A DNA stretch of 64,000 bases, taken from the NCBI GenBank assembly GCA_937873495.1, contig CALMXZ010000011.1, positions 248,001 through 312,000 of the forward strand, written 5' to 3'. Below are positions 62,843-64,000 of the stretch, piece by piece. Within the stretch, counting starts at the first letter, position 1. The number at the start of each line of letters is the position of its first letter. The notes beneath the pieces were generated by a model. The model was not told where the DNA came from and did not search any database. It was given only the letters and a program-made list of their open reading frames with translations. The DNA is from an uncultured Trueperaceae bacterium. GTDB taxonomy: Bacteria; Deinococcota; Deinococci; Deinococcales; Trueperaceae. Position numbers and translations under genes: made by a program.

Positions 62843-63702
62843 ACCGGGCGGCCGGTGTGTTCGCGACGCCGCTCGGACGCATCAGCGCGACCATCGTGGC
62901 CACGTACGTGCTCGCCGCCGCCCTGGCGCCAGTGTTGGCTCCCTACGGCCCCGAGGCCGGCGATCTGGCGCAGCGCCTGGCGCCTCCGTCCGCGCAACAC
63001 TGGTTCGGAACCGACTCGCTCGGCCGCGACATCCTCACGCGGACCCTCTACGGGGCGCGCGTGTCGCTGCTGGTCGGCATACTGACCGTGGCCATCACGG
63101 CCGCCTTCGGGACCGTGGTCGGGGCCGTTGGCGGCTTCTACCGCGGCGCCTTCGATGCGGTGGTCGGACGCGTGACGGAGCTACTGCTCGCGTTCCCCTA
63201 CCTGATCTTTGCCATCGGCATGATGGCCTTCCTCGGACCGGGTTTCGCCAACCTCGTCGCCGCGCTCTCTCTGAAGGGCTGGGTGGAGTTCTATCGCCTG
63301 GCGCGAGGCGAGACCCTCGATCAGGGCCAGCGGGAGTACGTGGAGGCCTCGCGCGCCCTCGGCCAGAAGCGCCCGCGCACGCTCTTCAGGGAGGTGCTTC
63401 CCAACGTGCTGCCCGCCATCAGCGTGCTGAGCACGTTGAGAATCGGCTACTTCATGGTCCTGGAGGCATCGCTCAGCTTCCTTGGCGTCGGCATCCCGCC
63501 CAACATCCCGGCTTGGGGCTCGATGATCTCCGAAGGGCGCGGGGTGCTGTTCATCGCCTGGTGGGTGAGCACGATCCCGGGGATCGCGCTCCTCGTCCTC
63601 GTCTTGGCCATCAACCTGCTCGGAGAGAGCTTGCAGGAGGTCTACGCGCCGAGGAACAAGCGCCGGGGCTTCGCCCGCCCCGCCGTAGGCAAGGTCCGCT
63701 GA
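62839..63702 (+). CDS. Peptide-type ABC transporter permease (DppC/OppC family)
   Basis: The 287-aa second permease has the family opening region (HWFGTDSLGRDILTRTLYGARVSLLVG) and the coupling loop YVEASRALGQKRPRTLFREVLPNVLP. It also has the end segment GVGIPPNIPAWGSMISEG. The GTG start overlaps the stop of the first permease by 4 bp. No ATPase genes are in the window; they may follow or lie elsewhere. Confidence 0.94.
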   Translation: MNRAAGVFATPLGRISATIVATYVLAAALAPVLAPYGPEAGDLAQRLAPPSAQHWFGTDSLGRDILTRTLYGARVSLLVGILTVAITAAFGTVVGAVGGFYRGAFDAVVGRVTELLLAFPYLIFAIGMMAFLGPGFANLVAALSLKGWVEFYRLARGETLDQGQREYVEASRALGQKRPRTLFREVLPNVLPAISVLSTLRIGYFMVLEASLSFLGVGIPPNIPAWGSMISEGRGVLFIAWWVSTIPGIALLVLVLAINLLGESLQEVYAPRNKRRGFARPAVGKVR

Positions 63703-63725
63703 CGGAACAGCGCTCAGGAGGCATA

Positions 63726-64000
63726 GTGCGTCCACCCATCATCGGTATCACCGTCCATGTGGCCGAGGTCGCCGCCAAGGAGGGGCATTCGGAGTGGCGC
63801 TTCCAGGTGGCGGCACGGTACGCGGAGGCGGTCTCGGAGGCGGGCGGCGTCCCGTTGCTCGTGCCCACCCACGCCGCGGCGTGCCGCAGCCCCAAGGACT
63901 TGCTTGGCGCCGTCGACGGGCTGCTGCTCAGCGGGGGCGGCAGCATCCCGGGACAGTACTTCCTGGACCACCCGAACCCGAGCCTGCGCGACACGAACCC
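63726..64000 (+). CDS. Class-I glutamine amidotransferase-like hydrolase (PuuD / peptidase C26 type), 3' end missing
   Basis: Only the first 91 codons are in the window. They match gamma-glutamyl-GABA hydrolase-type proteins: PPIIGITV, then YAEAVSEAGGVPLLVPT and VDGLLLSGGGSIPGQYF. The catalytic Cys would lie further on. It starts with GTG behind AGGAGG (63716-63721), 23 bp after the second permease, so it belongs to the importer operon. This hints that the importer takes up gamma-glutamyl compounds or small peptides. Confidence 0.8.
   Translation, partial: MRPPIIGITVHVAEVAAKEGHSEWRFQVAARYAEAVSEAGGVPLLVPTHAAACRSPKDLLGAVDGLLLSGGGSIPGQYFLDHPNPSLRDTN

Overview
The window is about 64 kb of very GC-rich, gene-dense bacterial chromosome. 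Nothing in it looks like a prophage, IS element or CRISPR array. The best fit is the Deinococcota (Deinococcus-Thermus), probably the Truepera/Trueperaceae side. The basis is an inference from gene content: heterodimeric TmrAB-like ABC exporter, short CarB, Rex, PASTA and SPOR envelope proteins, M32 carboxypeptidase. It also rests on the many start codons lying 5-8 nt after a TANNNT box without a Shine-Dalgarno sequence, a leaderless-mRNA arrangement well known in Deinococcus.

Layout. 1-4.6 kb: end of a prepilin peptidase gene, then argF-argC-argJ (arginine synthesis). 4.6-9 kb: lpdA (minus) and leuS (plus), separated by a 450-bp region that holds an apparent leucine attenuator. 9-12.2 kb: maf-mreC (minus), then rpiA-acpS-rnhA (plus, overlapping). 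12.2-25.2 kb: response regulator with an M20 peptidase, a dsRNA-binding-domain protein, a cation/proton antiporter with two USP domains, a Crp/Fnr regulator, M32 carboxypeptidase with a DsbA-like protein, a dynamin-like GTPase, pheA with an S4-domain protein, and a Uma2-like protein. 25.3-38.6 kb: carB (plus), then a long minus-strand block with an unknown 546-aa protein, RNase R, polyprenyl synthase, rex, a SPOR protein, a TPR protein and rlmN. 38.7-48.1 kb: glgC, ftsH, a PASTA protein with a kinase N-lobe remnant, and a two-gene ABC exporter. 48.2-59 kb: secreted and Sel1-repeat proteins, a c-di-AMP receptor, MFS, tRNA-Ala(CGC), YciI, ZIP transporter, an unknown secreted protein, a PfkB kinase, a BMP-family binding protein, EamA and a membrane DnaJ protein. 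59-64 kb: an AbrB/PIN toxin-antitoxin pair beside a broken acetyltransferase remnant and tRNA-Lys(CTT), then a peptide-type ABC importer operon running off the end into a class-I glutamine-amidotransferase-like hydrolase.

The strongest unusual signal is at 60205-61716. The binding protein of the ABC importer has its two homologous segments in swapped order: signal peptide, then the segment normally C-terminal, then the segment normally N-terminal, ending exactly at the family's internal 'YDPxKAKxLLxxAGY' motif. This reads as a natural circular permutation of a DppA/OppA-type (SBP_bac_5) protein. Other notable items are the leuS leader (leaderless 22-codon ORF with two CTA codons plus mutually exclusive hairpins), a 34-bp perfect palindrome over the promoter of the toxin-antitoxin pair, and the dsRBD protein with a Lys/Ala-rich tail. 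All homology calls are from reading motifs; no database search was possible.
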